From NCBI RefSeq assembly GCF_024749285.1, contig NZ_CP087196.1, positions 3,410,001 to 3,474,000 on the forward strand: a DNA stretch of 64,000 nucleotides, in the 5' to 3' direction. The stretch's first letter is position 1. Every line of letters starts with the position of its first letter. The stretch comes from Pseudomonas sp. B21-015. GTDB taxonomy: Bacteria > Pseudomonadota > Gammaproteobacteria > Pseudomonadales > Pseudomonadaceae. This document shows, piece by piece, positions 38,258 to 46,737 of the stretch. A program made the position numbers and the translations under genes. The notes beneath the pieces were generated by a model. The model ran no database searches. It was not told the DNA's origin and saw only the letters and a list, made by a program, of their open reading frames with translations.

Positions 38258-39942
38258 GCGGGAGCTTTGTGAAGGTTGATGCGGGTGGGGTGACGATTAG
38301 TGGGGCTGAGGTGAAGGTGAATTCTGGTGGCGCTCCTGGCGCGGGTACGGGAATCCAGATTCTCGCTCCGATTATCCCGGGAGCGGCCGCAGCCGCTATT
38401 TCGGGGCAACTGTTGAGCACCCCACCGGTTGGAAAACTCAACGCCACCGCCGATTCGACACCACCTGCGGTGGAAGAAGAGCTTGAAGAAGAGGAAGAAG
38501 AAGTCGAGGTGGAAGACATCACCTTGCGGGTTGGGGTGTTCTTCGATGGGACGGGCAACAACCGTAGCAACAGCGAACGTGTCTATGGCTGTTTTGCCCC
38601 AGACGTTAACTTGCAGGAAATGGCGGAAGATATTCGCAAGTACTGCGCATCTTACGGATACGACGGCAAGGGGAGTTCCCCGGACAACAGCTACGGGAAT
38701 GACGTCAGCAATGTGGCCAGGCTGTATGACCTTTACATAAACCAAGTGGATGAAGCACTGCCCGTCGATGCGGAAATGGCGAGCTTGTCAATTTATGTGG
38801 ATGGGATCGGCACTAGCAGCACTGGGGAAGATTCCGTTTTTTCGCAAGGTACAGGCATGGGGGCGCAGGGGGTCAGGACTCGGGTTGAAGAAAGTCCAGC
38901 GAAGCTTGTTGAAGCGATCACAACTTTCCAGGACAACAATCCGGATAAACGGGTGAAAAAGATCGAGTTCGACATTTTCGGCTTTAGTCGTGGTGCTGCA
39001 GCCGCACGGGACTTTGCCAACGAAGTACTTAAGGGTGAAAAAAGTATTCTCGCCAAGGCGCTACCTGCTGGCTCTCCGGCATTAACCGATACTTTTAAAT
39101 GGCAAGTCCAAGCAGATGTCTCGATCAATTTTATCGGTATCTACGACACGGTCGCGGCCATCGCGAATCCCCTGGTTGGAGATTTCTCCGGTCATAACGC
39201 TAGGAACCCCGGGCTCAACATCTTTCTGGCTCCTGATGTCGCCAAAAAAGTCGTCCATCTGGTCGCCCGAAATGAGCGGCGTTACAACTTTTCCCTGAAC
39301 AGTGCCGGAGCGGCCGATATTGTCCTGCCTGGCGTGCATTCCGACTTGGGTGGTGGCTATTTACCGAAAGCCACGGAACGCGTACTAGTCAGCAAACCGC
39401 GAAGAAGCGACGTTGCACTCCCAACCCCGCTCACCGAAGCCAACAGCTACAAGCTTGCCCAACAGGACTTGCGACGGCTTCTAGACCAAATGGCCCAATA
39501 CAACCTTCCTCTAGAGCTGAGAACGTGGGAAGTCCCATTCACCAGCCAGGACAAGAACGATCGAACCCGGAAAAAACATGTGTATGCGGCGGTGAGTAGC
39601 CAGCGCGAGGTTCGTAGCGATCTGTCTTTGATCTACTTACGTATCATGCGTGAGCTCGCTGTAGAAAATGGCGTGCCATTTGGCGAGATTGACGAGGAGG
39701 AACCGAGACTCGCACTGCCTAGCGAACTCGTTCCAATCTCTAAAAAGCTTATGGCCTACGCATTGGGTAAAAGCCCTACAACTGGGTTGAGTTCGCAGGA
39801 GGAAGAGCTACTTTTCCAACGCTATGTTCATCTGTCCGACAATTGGAATGCCGCCAAGAATTTGAACAATAGCGATCTAGACGTGGTCTTCATCAACCGC
39901 CCTACCGACAACTCTCTGCGCGTGGTGCATCCTAATGAGTAA
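38218..39942 (+). pseudogene. Truncated VgrG fused to Tle1-like phospholipase (DUF2235)
   Basis: From 38257 the frame carries the last VgrG beta-helix repeat (GGSFVKVDAGGVTISGAEVK), a GTGIQILAPIIPG linker, an acidic run, and a full DUF2235 lipase: LRVGVFFDGTGNN, nucleophile FGFSRGAAAA (Ser257 from ATG 38218), and GVHSDLGGGY (His374, Asp376). It looks like an evolved VgrG whose spike part, about 570 codons, was deleted. The only start available (38218) lies inside the scar and lacks a ribosome site, so expression is doubtful although the lipase domain is intact. Tle1 enzymes have phospholipase A activity in target membranes. It overlaps the first lipoprotein immunity gene by 8 bp. Confidence 0.8.
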
Positions 39943-40585
39943 ATATTTACGTATATTCATCGTCGCGTTCTTACTCAGTGGCTGCACACTCGCCAACAGC
40001 GAATCCTTGCCTTATGACGCGTGGCGCTTGGGTTTTTCGGCCCCCAATTACATGGAGGTCTGGATCGAAACAGCTGATGTGGTGGATGTCCAAGGACAGG
40101 TCTATCGACGTGCCATGAGTGGCAACTCTGCAATACAAACACCTCCCAACAACTCTGGAGATCCCAAAGGCTGGCCTGAAAGACCAGGTTGGGGTAAGGG
40201 TAAATACGTGACGGGAGCGGATCTGCCGAAAAAGATCTATGTCCGCTGGCAATCACTGGTCGAGCCGCAAACCTACAAGATGGCTATCGATATACCCGAG
40301 TCAACTAGGGAAATCATGCGTAAGGGTGAAAAAACTTACTGTGCTGCCACCGGAAAATGGATGACGGGCTATCGCAAAGCGATCGTTGTAGGCCTTGCCC
40401 CCGGCGGCATTGCCAAAGTCTGGGTACTCGGCCCTTGTCTGACGCCAATCGAAGTCACGCGAGTACAAGCCGAGGTTGATCCACGTGGGCCATATGAAGG
40501 GGAATCTGGAGGTCATCACCGTCCCCTTTCGGCAATTTCAAAAGCCTATATCGAAAAGTTTGGCGTGCCGTATGGCTCTTGGTAG
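39935..40585 (+). CDS. DUF2931 lipoprotein, probable lipase immunity, copy 1
   Basis: A 216-residue lipoprotein: signal peptide with lipobox LLSGC (Cys17), then the DUF2931 body (GFSAPNYMEVWIETADVVD, VQAEVDPRGPYEG, and a GVPYGSW end). ATGAGTAA overlaps the lipase stop, so it was translated together with the lipase. Periplasmic lipoproteins of this kind neutralise Tle phospholipases that act from the periplasm. It is the first of four tandem copies at an exact 672-bp step. Confidence 0.82.
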   Translation: MSKYLRIFIVAFLLSGCTLANSESLPYDAWRLGFSAPNYMEVWIETADVVDVQGQVYRRAMSGNSAIQTPPNNSGDPKGWPERPGWGKGKYVTGADLPKKIYVRWQSLVEPQTYKMAIDIPESTREIMRKGEKTYCAATGKWMTGYRKAIVVGLAPGGIAKVWVLGPCLTPIEVTRVQAEVDPRGPYEGESGGHHRPLSAISKAYIEKFGVPYGSW

Positions 40586-40606
40586 CAGCAGTGCCCGACA
40601 TTCCAG

Positions 40607-41257
40607 ATGAGTAACTTCCTGCGTATCGCCGTCGTTGCGCTCTTGCTCGGTGGCTGCTCGCTCGTTGATAGTCGCTCTTTGCCCTATGACGCATGGCGCT
40701 TGGGTTTTTCGGCCCCCAATTACATGGAGGTCTGGATCGAAACAGCTGATGTGGTGGATGTCCAAGGACAGGTCTATCGACGTGCCATGAGTGGCAACTC
40801 TGCAATACAAACACCTCCCAACAACTCTGGAGATCCCAAAGGCTGGCCTGAAAGACCAGGCTGGGGTAAGGGTAAGTACGTGACGGGAGCGGATCTGCCG
40901 AAAAAGATCTATGTCCGCTGGCAATCACTAGTCGAGCCGCAAACTTACCAGGTGGCTATCGACATACCCGAGTCGACCAGGGAGCTCATGCGCAAAAAAG
41001 AAAAAGTTTTTTGCGCTTTTGATGGCAAATGGATAACAGACTACCGTGAAGCGTTAGTCGTGGGCCTTGCTCCTGGTGGCATTGCCAAAGTCTGGGTACT
41101 CGGTCCCTGCCTGCCGCCAATCGAAGTCACACGTGTAAAAGCCGAGATTGATCCACGCGGCCCTTACGAAGGTCAGTCAGGGGGCGAGTACGACACGCTC
41201 TCCGACATATCCAAAGCCTATGTCAAAAAATTTGGTGTGCCATATGGCTCTTGGTAG
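40607..41257 (+). CDS. DUF2931 lipoprotein, probable lipase immunity, copy 2
   Basis: 216 residues with lipobox LLGGC (Cys17). The central third is almost identical to copy 1, while the ends differ (EKVFCAFDGKWITDYREA; QSGGEYDTLS). This mix of identity and difference suggests gene conversion between neighbours. It lies 22 nt after copy 1. The diverged ends could widen protection against lipase variants; that is inference. Confidence 0.8.
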   Translation: MSNFLRIAVVALLLGGCSLVDSRSLPYDAWRLGFSAPNYMEVWIETADVVDVQGQVYRRAMSGNSAIQTPPNNSGDPKGWPERPGWGKGKYVTGADLPKKIYVRWQSLVEPQTYQVAIDIPESTRELMRKKEKVFCAFDGKWITDYREALVVGLAPGGIAKVWVLGPCLPPIEVTRVKAEIDPRGPYEGQSGGEYDTLSDISKAYVKKFGVPYGSW

Positions 41258-41278
41258 CAGAAGTGTTCGACATGCCTA

Positions 41279-41929
41279 ATGAGTAACTTTCTACGTATCG
41301 CTATCGCCGCAATCTTGCTGAGCGGTTGTACTGTCGCCAGCAGCCAGTCAATACCCTACAAGTCCTGGGACCTGGGGTTCTCGGCCCCCGACTACATGGA
41401 GGTTTGGATCGAAACAGCCGATGTCGTCGATATTCAGGAACAGGTGTATCCACGTGCGGTGAGTGGCGTCGCGTCAATGCAAGCGCCTCCTAACAACGCT
41501 GGCGATCCACGAGGCTGGCCAAAAAAAATAGCCATCGGCGGTGGCAAGCGTGTGACAGGGGCCGACTTGCCCAAACAGATCTATGTCCGTTGGCAGTCGC
41601 TGGCCGAACCGCAAACCTATCTGATGGTGATTAAAATCCCCGAGACGACTCGGGAGCTCATGCGCAAGGGTGAAAAAGCTTTCTGCGCTGCCGATGGCAA
41701 ATGGATCACCGGATATCGTCAGTCAATCGGTATAAGGCTGATTCCCGGAGGTATTGCCAGAGTCTGGGTAGGCGGTCCTTGTATGACATCCATTGAAGTG
41801 ACGACGGTAAAAGCCGTGATTGATCCGCGTGGCCCGTATGAAGGTAAATCTGGAGGTCACTACCGGCCCCTTTCAGCGGTTTCCAAAGCCTATGTCGAGA
41901 AGTTTGGCGTGCCGTATGGCTCCTGGTAG
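41279..41929 (+). CDS. DUF2931 lipoprotein, probable lipase immunity, copy 3
   Basis: 216 residues with lipobox LLSGC. It is the most diverged copy (IPYKSWDLGFSAPDYMEV, KIAIGGGKRVTGADLPKQ) but of the same length and with the same GVPYGSW end. 22 nt separate it from its neighbours on both sides. The region encoding its N-terminus differs enough that it probably predates the copy 1/copy 2 exchange. Confidence 0.8.
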   Translation: MSNFLRIAIAAILLSGCTVASSQSIPYKSWDLGFSAPDYMEVWIETADVVDIQEQVYPRAVSGVASMQAPPNNAGDPRGWPKKIAIGGGKRVTGADLPKQIYVRWQSLAEPQTYLMVIKIPETTRELMRKGEKAFCAADGKWITGYRQSIGIRLIPGGIARVWVGGPCMTSIEVTTVKAVIDPRGPYEGKSGGHYRPLSAVSKAYVEKFGVPYGSW

Positions 41930-41950
41930 CGAGAGTGTTCGGCACTCCTA

Positions 41951-42229
41951 ATGAGTAATTTCCTACGTATCGCCATAGTCGCGTTTTTGCTCAGCGGTTG
42001 CTCACTCGTTGATAGCCGCTCTTTGCCGTATGACGCATGGCGCCCGGGTTTCTCGGCACCCAATTACATAGAAGTCTGGATCGAAACAGCTGACGTCATA
42101 GATATTAAAGGCCAAGTCTATCGACGAGCCATGAGCGGCGTCTCTGCGATACAAACACCTCCCAACAACTCTGGTGACCCCAAAGGCTGGCCTGAAAGAC
42201 CTGGCTGGGGTAAGGATTCCGCTGCTTGA
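41951..42229 (+). pseudogene. DUF2931 lipoprotein copy 4, truncated
   Basis: Begins like the others (lipobox LLSGC, GFSAPNYIEVWIETADVID). Homology breaks at GWGK near 42215, after about 88 codons, where the sequence switches to the middle of a PoNi gene in another frame. Four foreign codons follow before TGA 42227. More than half the protein is missing, so it is unlikely to work. Confidence 0.88.
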
Positions 42230-42779
42230 GGATCTAATAGAAAAATACGAAACATGGCAAAACAAATTGGCCATCTATGAACAGGCGCCCAAAATATCTC
42301 CACTCGCAATAGATAAGTGGTCGGATCAGTATGAAGAATGCGTACAAGTCATAGGATTATGCATCCTGCTACATCGAAAAGACCTTCTTGGTCGATTTGT
42401 AAAACTCATAGACAATGCCGGCTATGCAGCCGATGACACGTTATATGAGGATTTACTTTGCAAGGTACTACCTGATCGACATGATATAGATCAATGGTAT
42501 CACGACGTCTATTCGCCGTTAGTGCAGGCCATCTATGCAAAGACGAAAGAAGATGCCACCGGTTATCTTGAAACATATTGCAGCGAATGGTACGACGCAT
42601 TTACACAGGCACCATGGCATGACACCCATTTACAGGGAGAAGGTGGCAGCTATGTTGGGTATTGGGCTATAGAAGCGGGTGCAATAGCGTTTTTATACGA
42701 CATCGACGACAGCAAAATCGATCACATGGTTTACCCCAAAGACCTGGTTGAATATGCCAGGAGCCGCGCAAACACGTAA
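42216..42779 (+). pseudogene. PoNi-type immunity gene 3, 5'-truncated
   Basis: Picks up a DUF1910/DUF1911 protein at IPLLEDLIEKYETWQ, equivalent to about residue 70 of the 43543 copy, and runs to a normal end at EYARSRANT. There is no start codon of its own; a GTG frame reaching to 42174 begins inside the broken lipoprotein gene. The DUF1911 core is intact (GYWAIEAGAIAFLYDIDDSKIDH). Like the 43543 copy it lacks the GYWFTP tail. A deletion that joined lipoprotein copy 4 to this gene explains both broken ends. Confidence 0.85.
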
Positions 42780-42819
42780 ACTCTACCCTCTTCAAGAAAC
42801 GGATTTCGGATTCAACGCC

Positions 42820-43497
42820 ATGGAATTGCAATTCACCATTACTCCCGAGCACACCGAGATCAGGATCGGCGAGCTGCTGGAGCGCGAAATGCTCAAGCAT
42901 GATCAACAGCAGGCCCGACTATTGAGCTATGTCGCACGCTTGCAGGATCGTTTGCTCGCGCCCCTGCTGTTTGTCCTGTGCCTGGCCGGCGGCATGCTGG
43001 CGATCTATTTCCCCGAGCGTCCGCTCACCCCCCAGAAGATTATTTCGATGGTGCTGTACGGAGTGATCTTTATGGTGGTCTGGTGGTTCTTCTCCGGTCG
43101 ACTGCTACGCCGCCTGCAAGCACGTCTCGCCGCCAGTCATGCCAAGCCACGCACGACTTTTCGCATCACGAACCGGCACCTCATCGAAATCAAATTGCGC
43201 AATAACCTCAGGGCCGCTGAAGGTGCTTATCGGCTGCTGTTCGACGATGAGGGCTTCAGCCTGATCAATACCAAAGGCAGAGCCGCCAAAGGCGAGTTGG
43301 CCTGGGGAAAGATCGTGCGCCTCAAGGAGACGCCTGACTTCTACTCCGTGGCTTCTGCCGAACTGGATCGTAAGGGCAAGTTTTATCACATCCCCAAACA
43401 CAGCGATGTCATGGACGCGGACCAGTATCAGAAAGGCTTGAAGCTGTTTTTAAGCCGGGTACCCGATTCGGGTCATTTGACGGTTGGCAGGTCTTGA
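42820..43497 (+). CDS. YcxB-like membrane protein
   Basis: A 225-residue protein with two adjacent transmembrane helices (about residues 45-63 and 70-88) and a C-terminal YcxB-like domain (LLFDDEGFSLINTKGRAAKGELAWGKIVRLKET, then YHIPKHSDV). ATG 42820 gives MELQFTITPEH, the usual start of the family; the frame upstream to 42748 overlaps the PoNi remnant. YcxB-like proteins are frequent next to bacterial toxins and some are thought to act in immunity. GC is higher than in the adjacent PoNi genes, so it came from another source. Confidence 0.7.
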   Translation: MELQFTITPEHTEIRIGELLEREMLKHDQQQARLLSYVARLQDRLLAPLLFVLCLAGGMLAIYFPERPLTPQKIISMVLYGVIFMVVWWFFSGRLLRRLQARLAASHAKPRTTFRITNRHLIEIKLRNNLRAAEGAYRLLFDDEGFSLINTKGRAAKGELAWGKIVRLKETPDFYSVASAELDRKGKFYHIPKHSDVMDADQYQKGLKLFLSRVPDSGHLTVGRS

Positions 43498-43542
43498 ACG
43501 TTGGGCCAGCAAATAAATCTCTGCCTTTTAAAAGTTGCCGCC

Positions 43543-44334
43543 ATGAACAAACGACAAAAATTCTTTAGTGAATATCAGTACAACAAGTTTTTGAAAGAAC
43601 ATGACGATGTGATTGAGTTTTTCAAGACAAACACCTTTCAGTCTGACTCACCCGAAGAAGAGGCGACACTTCGCTCAATGCATTTCAAGCAGTTGGCACT
43701 GGACAGGCTTTTAGCCGCTTACACGGCAGGTGAGGAAATCGTCTCTCTCATTCCTTTGCTTGAAGATCTCATAGAAAAATACGAAACCAAACAAGCCAGG
43801 CTGGCGGAGTACCAGCGCAGTCCTGACATATCGCCGCTCGCGATAAGCGATTGGCCCCACGAATTTGAAGAATGCGTACAAGTCATAGGCTTCTGCGTTC
43901 TGCTGCATCGCATTGATTTACTTCAACGCTTTGTATTGCTGATAGACCGTGCAGGCTATGCTGGCGACGATACGCTCTATGAAGATCTGCTGATCAAGGT
44001 GTTGCCGAACAGACACGATGTGGACCAATGGTTTCACGCGGTCTACTCACCTTTGATTCGGGCCATTTATGCAGACAGTAGAGAGGACGCTGCCCATTAT
44101 CTTAAAAAATACTGCACGCAATGGTATTCCGCATTCAAACAGGCGCCTTGGCATGACACTCACTTACAGGGAGAGGATGGGAACTACGTCGGTTACTGGG
44201 CGGTAGAAGCAGGAGCTATCGCATTTCTATATGACATCGACGACAGCAAAATCGATCACAGGGTTTATCCCAAAGATCTCGTTGAATATGCCCGACACCA
44301 AAAAGCCTCGAATGCATCGCCCTCGGGCATTTAG
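43543..44334 (+). CDS. PoNi-type immunity protein 4
   Basis: A 263-residue DUF1910/DUF1911 protein (MNKRQKFFSEYQYNKFLKEH, EECVQVIGFCVLLHRIDLLQRF, GYWAVEAGAIAFLYDIDDSKIDH). It ends soon after the DUF1911 core and lacks the 45-residue tail seen in copies 1 and 2. It starts 45 nt after the YcxB-like gene. It has no neighbouring nuclease, so it is an orphan immunity gene. It and the remnant at 42216 are close relatives. Confidence 0.82.
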   Translation: MNKRQKFFSEYQYNKFLKEHDDVIEFFKTNTFQSDSPEEEATLRSMHFKQLALDRLLAAYTAGEEIVSLIPLLEDLIEKYETKQARLAEYQRSPDISPLAISDWPHEFEECVQVIGFCVLLHRIDLLQRFVLLIDRAGYAGDDTLYEDLLIKVLPNRHDVDQWFHAVYSPLIRAIYADSREDAAHYLKKYCTQWYSAFKQAPWHDTHLQGEDGNYVGYWAVEAGAIAFLYDIDDSKIDHRVYPKDLVEYARHQKASNASPSGI

Positions 44335-44341
44335 CTTCAAA

Positions 44342-44363
44342 GCCTGCCCCACAGGAAGCAGGC
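44342..44363. terminator. Hairpin between PoNi 4 and small antisense gene
   Basis: gcctgc and gcaggc flank a 10-nt loop. The same hairpin with its tagcttcaaagcct flank appears at 38092. There are few T residues, so it may act mainly as a barrier between convergent genes. Confidence 0.5.
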
Positions 44364-44378
44364 ATGTTCCAATAGGCG

Positions 44379-44675
44379 TCAAGCAGGCGCTTTCCAGCAC
44401 AACATCTGCTGCTGCGCAACCTGCAACAGATCGCAACCGTCCTGCGTCAACAGATACAGCGCATGGGTAATGTGCGGAATGTCCTGCACATCACCGTTCT
44501 TGAAACACTGGCAATGAAGCGTTTCCAGCAAATTACTGGAAGCACGAATCCGCTGTAGAGCGGCTTCGTGAATGTCTTGGGGATTGGCCTGGGTGTCGAT
44601 GACCATGGGGCTTGAATCGGTAACGCTGCTTTTGATTGAGCGATAGCGATCGGGAAATGGATTTATCGTTGGCAT
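44379..44675 (-). CDS. Small conserved island protein, copy C
   Basis: A 98-residue close relative of the 30746 gene (MPTINPFPDRYRSIKSSVTD, NLLETLHCQCFKNGDVQDIPH). The start is set at ATG 44675 by alignment to copy A; a longer frame to 44735 is not shared. Its function is unknown. Because copies A and C bracket the stretch from vgrG2 to PoNi 4, exchange between them could excise or invert that stretch. Confidence 0.7.
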   Translation of the reverse strand: MPTINPFPDRYRSIKSSVTDSSPMVIDTQANPQDIHEAALQRIRASSNLLETLHCQCFKNGDVQDIPHITHALYLLTQDGCDLLQVAQQQMLCWKAPA

Positions 44676-44979
44676 AGTAATTAATCGCCAGCACCGTGAA
44701 CAAACGTGGAGCCGGCTGTGCACAGGCCTGGTCAACCGCTAACACCCCAACGGCTCGCTCGAAAGCGTCCTGCACACAGCCACCATTGCAACGCACTACG
44801 AGACGTAGAGGTCCGCAGAGCGAATGATGGCACAGATATGTGCAGTGTTAGTCAGGTGGCCCAACCTGATCGCTGATTTTGCAGCGATGCCAAACAGTAA
44901 CCGCTGGAAACCAGCCGGCGAAAGACGACAACACGCCCGAGCCTGTAGGAACGGGACGAAACTTTCTCAGGATTTATTA
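44379..44979 (-). repeat. Duplicated island module, copy 2 (small gene plus leader)
   Basis: Counterpart of 30746-31366. The leader (44676-44979, no gene) keeps tgattttgcagcgatgc and tgtaggaacggga. An open frame across the copy 1 leader is broken here. It ends about 50 bp before the exported-protein gene at 45031. Confidence 0.75.
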
Positions 44980-45030
44980 CGACTCACGGGCAGTAATGTA
45001 GGACCCGACAACCGAAGGGATTCACCCCGA

Positions 45031-45564
45031 ATGCCAACACCATGGAAGTACATCATCGCGGCACTGCTAGCCGCACCGGCCTGCGCGCAACCGCTCCAGA
45101 CCATCCTCACCTGCCCTTTAGCCGACAGCACACACGTCTCGCTGCTGGCTGAATCGGATGTGGAAGGACAACGTTTGTTCATAGAACTCGACGGAAAAAC
45201 CCAAATCGCTTTTACCGACATGCCCCAATCCGACTTCATCGGCCGGATTGTCCTGGCAAAGTGTGCTGCCTCCAGTTTGATTTTCGCCCTCGAATACGGC
45301 TCGCCGTATATGAAAGGCGTGGTTCTGCGCAAGAATCCAGTCAGCCACACGGTCGAGCGAATCGATTTTGCCGAGAAGGCGCTGCCGCGCTGGCTGTATC
45401 TTGGACGAGAGCAGATCCGGCTGGTCATTCCTAATATTGGGTATGAAGTGTCGGCGAAGTTTCTGGTCTATGACTATGTCGCTGGAAAGGGTCAGCTGGA
45501 AGGACCCGCTGGTTTAGAGACGCCTCCAGATCGACGTGGATTCAAGGTTGTGCGCCTCAAATAG
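45031..45564 (+). CDS. Exported protein of unknown function, paralogue of 37485 gene
   Basis: A 177-residue protein with a short Sec signal (MPTPWKYIIAALLAAPACA, cleaved after ACA). The mature part has CPLADSTHVSLLAES and the shared block VERIDFAEKALPRWLYL. ATG 45031 is chosen for the signal peptide; accgaaggg lies about 10 nt upstream. GC is higher than in the 37485 paralogue, so this may be the resident copy. It marks the right border of the T6SS island. Confidence 0.72.
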   Translation: MPTPWKYIIAALLAAPACAQPLQTILTCPLADSTHVSLLAESDVEGQRLFIELDGKTQIAFTDMPQSDFIGRIVLAKCAASSLIFALEYGSPYMKGVVLRKNPVSHTVERIDFAEKALPRWLYLGREQIRLVIPNIGYEVSAKFLVYDYVAGKGQLEGPAGLETPPDRRGFKVVRLK

Positions 45565-45713
45565 CAACACCCATTAGCCCGCTACTTAACCTTCGATTAA
45601 CCCCACGGTCCAAAGCTTTACTGGACCGCACGCCCTCAGTTGCTTCTGACGCCCAGTGCGGCAGTTTCGACGCTCTTCCGTCGAGCTGACTTCCTCTGCA
45701 CTGGAGACTCATC

Positions 45714-45983
45714 ATGAACACTCGAACACTACTGATCACCACCGCCCTCGCCTGCACCGCGTTCGCCGGTTTCGCTCAGGCCAACGATACATCGTCGTCC
45801 CAGGCCGTGCCCTATCGCTACGGTATGCCGTTGCATGTGGGCAAGGTCATTTCCATGACCGAACCGTCGACGCTGGACTGCAAAGTGATCACGGCTGACA
45901 TGAAGTACGTCGATAGCACCTCGGGCAAGCCTGCGGAAATCACCTATCGAAGAATGTCTGACGCGTGCAGTTATCAGAACTGA
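45714..45983 (+). CDS. DUF2790 small periplasmic protein
   Basis: 89 residues: signal peptide ending GFAQA, then the DUF2790 body YRYGMPLHVGKVISMTEPS, CKVITADMKYVDS and ITYRRMSDAC. This family is common in Pseudomonas in many copies, is exported, and often responds to copper or stress; its role is not known. It stands alone between the island border and a membrane protein gene. Confidence 0.85.
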   Translation: MNTRTLLITTALACTAFAGFAQANDTSSSQAVPYRYGMPLHVGKVISMTEPSTLDCKVITADMKYVDSTSGKPAEITYRRMSDACSYQN

Positions 45984-46072
45984 CAGAGGGTTCTGATTCG
46001 GCACTGGGTGGTAGGCCTGCGAGGAATCTGACGCTATGCTCTGGCGTTCTCTCACTGCCGCAAGGATTCGCC

Positions 46073-46471
46073 ATGCAGTTCTCGTTTCGCACGCTGTCGA
46101 CGTTCACCGCCACGCTTTGCTTTCTGCTGGCGCTGGTCTGGGGTTTGATGCCGCAAGGGTTGCTGGCGATCTGGAGTATCGAGTACTCGTCCGCGGCAGG
46201 TTTTGTGGCCCGGCGCAGTGCGGTGCTGTTCGCCGCGTTGGGGGTGATGTTTTATCTCGTGCGGCAGACACCGCCCTCGGCGGCGAGAAGCGCCATGTGC
46301 AGCGGCTTTATGGTGGGTTGTTTCGGTTTGGCAGCGCTGGGCTTCGGCGAATGGCTCAATGGTCATGCCGGGCCGGGTATTTTGCTGGCGATCCTGGTGG
46401 AGTTGGCGCTGGGCCTGGGGTTTATCCAGACCCGGCGCGTGTCGGTCGAACTGGGTGAAACGGCCGGTTAA
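46073..46471 (+). CDS. Small inner-membrane protein, four predicted helices
   Basis: 132 residues with hydrophobic segments at about 9-30, 45-64, 77-94 and 100-117, and short loops. The family was not recognised with certainty; size and topology recall DUF4345-like proteins. ATG 46073 is chosen because the protein then starts at the first helix, with caagga about 7 nt upstream. The last codons overlap by 4 bp the convergent DUF1652 gene. Confidence 0.7.
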   Translation: MQFSFRTLSTFTATLCFLLALVWGLMPQGLLAIWSIEYSSAAGFVARRSAVLFAALGVMFYLVRQTPPSAARSAMCSGFMVGCFGLAALGFGEWLNGHAGPGILLAILVELALGLGFIQTRRVSVELGETAG

Positions 46472-46737
46472 TGGGCTTTTGACGTTGGGTGCAACAGCTG
46501 GCTGTGCGTATTGTGCTCAAGGTCGGTGCGTAACTCGGCGATCAGATTATTGATTTCCCGACACCCGTTGAGGCGATGGGCGTCTATGCCGGTGACGCAC
46601 AGGTCGAGATGGTCAGTCTCGCCGTCCGAAAACACTTTGACGGTCATCGACAGGTCCGGCGACAGCGTGCATTGGCAGCGTTTCGGAAGAAAACTGCTTT
46701 CAACGATATTGCGTAGTTCCAAGGCAGAAAGAAACAT
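46468..46737 (-). CDS. DUF1652 family protein
   Basis: An 89-residue cytosolic protein beginning MFLSALELRNIVESSFLPKRCQC, the diagnostic start of the Pseudomonas DUF1652 family, and ending LRTDLEHNTHSQLL. ATG 46737 follows gaggg; the frame upstream to 46779 is outside the family. The family is widespread in pseudomonads and has no firm function. A candidate sigma-54 promoter lies 165 bp upstream and two A-rich Hfq-type motifs are in the presumed leader. Confidence 0.85.
   Translation of the reverse strand: MFLSALELRNIVESSFLPKRCQCTLSPDLSMTVKVFSDGETDHLDLCVTGIDAHRLNGCREINNLIAELRTDLEHNTHSQLLHPTSKAH

Larger units (their letters stand above)
39935..42215 (+). repeat. Tandem array of DUF2931 genes, 672-bp period
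   Basis: Start codons are at 39935, 40607, 41279 and 41951, exactly 672 bp apart. Copies 1 and 2 share about 270 nearly identical bases (40014-40285 with 40686-40957), while copy 3 is more diverged. Copy 4 is cut at 42215. The pattern shows old tandem duplication with later gene conversion. Confidence 0.92.

Noticed and set aside
39935..42215. Periodic repeats as a CRISPR array
   Set aside because: Period 672 bp with full open reading frames; no short repeats with unique spacers.
42174..42779. Intact short PoNi gene starting at a GTG
   Set aside because: The GTG lies in the lipoprotein remnant, has no ribosome site, and the first 14 residues are out-of-frame lipoprotein sequence; treated as a pseudogene.
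24114..45564. Insertion sequence or integrase driving the island
   Set aside because: No transposase, integrase or tRNA attachment site was seen; rearrangements are explained by repeats and end joining.
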